In this document: positions 6,696 to 8,202 of the stretch, piece after piece
How the letters are laid out: each line of letters opens with the position of its first letter
Position numbering within the stretch: position 1 is the first letter of the stretch
Assembly (NCBI GenBank): GCA_023819025.1
Contig: JAMWDC010000075.1
Coordinates: 1-8,202, forward strand
Source of the DNA: Candidatus Omnitrophota bacterium
GTDB taxonomy: Bacteria > Omnitrophota > Omnitrophia > Omnitrophales > Aquincolibacteriaceae
Direction of reading: 5' to 3'
DNA length: 8,202 bases
Made by a program: the position numbers and the translations under genes
Notes under the pieces: model-generated
Seen by the model: only the letters and a program-made list of their open reading frames with translations
Databases searched by the model: none
What the model was told of the DNA's origin: nothing

Positions 6696-7372
6696 TCGAT
6701 CTCCTTGATTCGCAAATCGATCAGTTGAATCATTTTTGTTCGAAGTCCTTCCATCGTATTTGTATAAGGATCAAGTTTGGCAATCTTCTCGGCTAATTGC
6801 CGTTCCCCTAACGACATCTCAACCCAGTGCGAAAAATCATTGATTCCTTTCTCCAGCCTGAGTCGGGCCTCAAACGTATGAAAATAGATCGAGTGGATCG
6901 TAATCTTTTTTAAAACGGCTGTGAATTCCCGAAGATCGTAAACGACATAAGGGGTGGGCAAGACAAAACTGATGGATTTAACGAAATGGAATTCTTCCCC
7001 TTCGTTGACCTCCCTTAGCTTTTTCCGGTTCTTCTCGAGATAATTTGATAAAACGGTTACGATTTCTTCGCGCAGGGCACGAATGCTTGTAAAATCACAA
7101 AGATTAATGCTCGCAATCTTTTCACCCAAGCTTCGCTCCTGTAAAATTTCGGTGATCCAATAGGCGAAATCGTTGGGGGCCTCCGGCATCTGATACTGAT
7201 GCTGCTGCAGGTAGTGATGCGTATGATGATAGATCACGGACCCCGGAACCTTTTTTAAATGTTCGACAAACTCAAAAAGGTTCCTGGCCCTAAGCCCGGT
7301 CAGTTCCCTGAGATGGACCCGTGTTGAGAACCGGAAAGGCTCAGATGCCCGTGTGAGTCCGAGTTCTGACAT
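6683..7372 (-). CDS. DUF5752 family protein with two internal repeats
   Basis: A 229-residue soluble protein that I recognise as DUF5752; its function is not established. It begins PFRFSTRVHLRELTGLRARN and contains the conserved block PGSVIYHHTHHYLQQHQY (43-60), then NDFAYWITEIL (67-77) and LGEKIASI (82-89). A second, diverged copy of the unit follows a charged linker (113-127): SIYFHTFEARL (161-171), NDFSHWVEMSLGE (178-190), LAEKIAKL (193-200). The first copy is histidine rich (H49, H50, H52, H53, H57); the second keeps only H165 in the matching block. AAGGA at 7381-7385, eight bases before the ATG, supports this start. The gene overlaps otsB by 32 bases and treT by 13, so the three are probably translated together and the protein likely works with trehalose or sugar-nucleotide metabolism (inference from context). 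Confidence 0.85.
   Translation of the reverse strand: MSELGLTRASEPFRFSTRVHLRELTGLRARNLFEFVEHLKKVPGSVIYHHTHHYLQQHQYQMPEAPNDFAYWITEILQERSLGEKIASINLCDFTSIRALREEIVTVLSNYLEKNRKKLREVNEGEEFHFVKSISFVLPTPYVVYDLREFTAVLKKITIHSIYFHTFEARLRLEKGINDFSHWVEMSLGERQLAEKIAKLDPYTNTMEGLRTKMIQLIDLRIKEIECTG
6701..6706 (-). promoter_or_regulatory. ribosome-binding site of treT
   Basis: AAGGAG on the minus strand, five bases before the treT ATG and within the last codons of the DUF5752 gene. It fixes the treT start and shows that treT can recruit ribosomes itself even though the two reading frames overlap. Confidence 0.75.
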
Positions 7373-8180
7373 GCAAAGTTTCCTTCTCTTTCATTTTGAT
7401 GAGGCGTCTCAGAAACTCAAAAGCGTCGTTTGGTGACAAAAGATAATAGCGTGCAGCCGTTTCTTCCCTAGGATCATTGACAACTTTGATGGTTATGCCG
7501 CGATGCTTCAAAGCCCTGAAGGCATCCTCATCCGTCAAGTCATCTCCAATATAGATCGGTAAAGCTCGCTCGCCGATATGAGCGATAATCCGCCCAAAAA
7601 GCCACGTCACGGTATGTCCTTTATTCCACGCCACGGGCGGACGTATTTCCCACACCTTTTTACCTTCGGTTAGTCCAACTTGAGATTGACCAAGGTAGCC
7701 CCCGATTTCCTTAAGCAGAATCATCTTTGCCAATTCGATCTTCTTCTCCGGGACCTGTCGGTAGTGCACGCTGACACTAAACGTCTTGCCCTCAATGAGT
7801 ATTTCGGGGAGGAACGTATAAGCCCGCTTGAGACGATCAACAAGTTTTCTAACGAACGCCTCGAATTCAACAGCCGCGGGGTGGATGTGTTTGATTTGAG
7901 GGTCTTCGAGTTCCAGACCGTGGTTACCTGCATAAACAATCTCGGGAATACCTACACATTTTTTTACATCCTTTAATTCCCTCCCACTGATCACGACGAC
8001 CTTGATATCTGTCTGTTTAGATAATTTCTCAATAATTGTTTTTTTGCGCGCCGTCAATTTCGCCATGTCCGGCCGAGGCATCATCGGTACCAATGTCCCA
8101 TCATAGTCTAAAAAAAGAACGAGGTAGCGATCTTTGATGCGTCGATAAACTTCCTCCCATGTGGCAAATAAATGCTTCAT
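7341..8180 (-). CDS. otsB: trehalose-6-phosphate phosphatase
   Basis: A HAD-superfamily phosphatase of the OtsB type, which removes phosphate from trehalose-6-phosphate to give trehalose. All catalytic motifs are present in the 279-residue protein: motif I LDYDGTL with nucleophile D25 and acid/base D27, motif II VISGR with S65, motif III lysine K187 in WNKGHT, and motif IV GDDLTDEDAF (212-221) with the magnesium-binding aspartates. AGNHGLE (84-90) and EGKKVWEIRP (172-181) are also family typical. The purine-rich AAAGAGAGAG directly before the ATG serves as a modest ribosome-binding site. It is the first visible gene of the trehalose cassette; only 22 bases of upstream sequence are in the window, so an upstream partner such as OtsA may lie outside. 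Its last codons overlap the DUF5752 gene. A related sugar-phosphate substrate cannot be excluded. Confidence 0.92.
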   Translation of the reverse strand: MKHLFATWEEVYRRIKDRYLVLFLDYDGTLVPMMPRPDMAKLTARKKTIIEKLSKQTDIKVVVISGRELKDVKKCVGIPEIVYAGNHGLELEDPQIKHIHPAAVEFEAFVRKLVDRLKRAYTFLPEILIEGKTFSVSVHYRQVPEKKIELAKMILLKEIGGYLGQSQVGLTEGKKVWEIRPPVAWNKGHTVTWLFGRIIAHIGERALPIYIGDDLTDEDAFRALKHRGITIKVVNDPREETAARYYLLSPNDAFEFLRRLIKMKEKETLHVRTRTHTGI

Positions 8181-8202
8181 ACTCTCTCTTTAAAACGATT
8201 TT

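Overview
The window reads as a piece of chromosome from a Gram-negative, probably little-cultivated bacterium. The diderm inference rests on an AsmA-like protein and a small lipoprotein with a clear lipobox. Base composition is moderate. The mix of truA-rplM-rpsI order, a DUF5752 protein and a GT4-type trehalose synthase would fit a deep-branching lineage such as Omnitrophota or Nitrospirota. That placement is a guess from gene content, not a phylogenetic result. I see no phage, transposon, CRISPR, rRNA or tRNA features.

All genes except the first lie on the minus strand, so the window is best read from right to left. From 8180 down to 5475 there is a tightly packed trehalose cassette: an OtsB-type trehalose-phosphatase, a DUF5752 protein with two internal repeats, and a GT4 trehalose synthase (TreT type). 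The reading frames overlap by 32 and 13 bases, which suggests coupled translation. A gap of about 330 bases follows. It is not empty: it holds a 34-codon gene for a single-span membrane protein with a GTG start and a good Shine-Dalgarno sequence.

Next comes a translation block: truA (tRNA pseudouridine synthase), a near-consensus sigma70-type promoter, then rplM (L13) and rpsI (S9). The rpsI stop codon shares one base with the start codon of a 41-residue lipoprotein gene, which is followed after 23 bases by a long AsmA-like envelope protein. One promoter may therefore serve ribosomal and envelope genes together.

At the left edge rnc (RNase III) runs on the plus strand and converges on the AsmA-like gene. 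The two coding regions overlap tail to tail by 64 bases, so their transcripts could form double-stranded RNA, which is RNase III's own substrate.

The most useful observations are the two small genes (lipoprotein and small membrane protein), the duplicated DUF5752 protein inside the trehalose cassette, the coexistence of OtsB with a TreT-type enzyme, and the overlapping rnc/AsmA ends.
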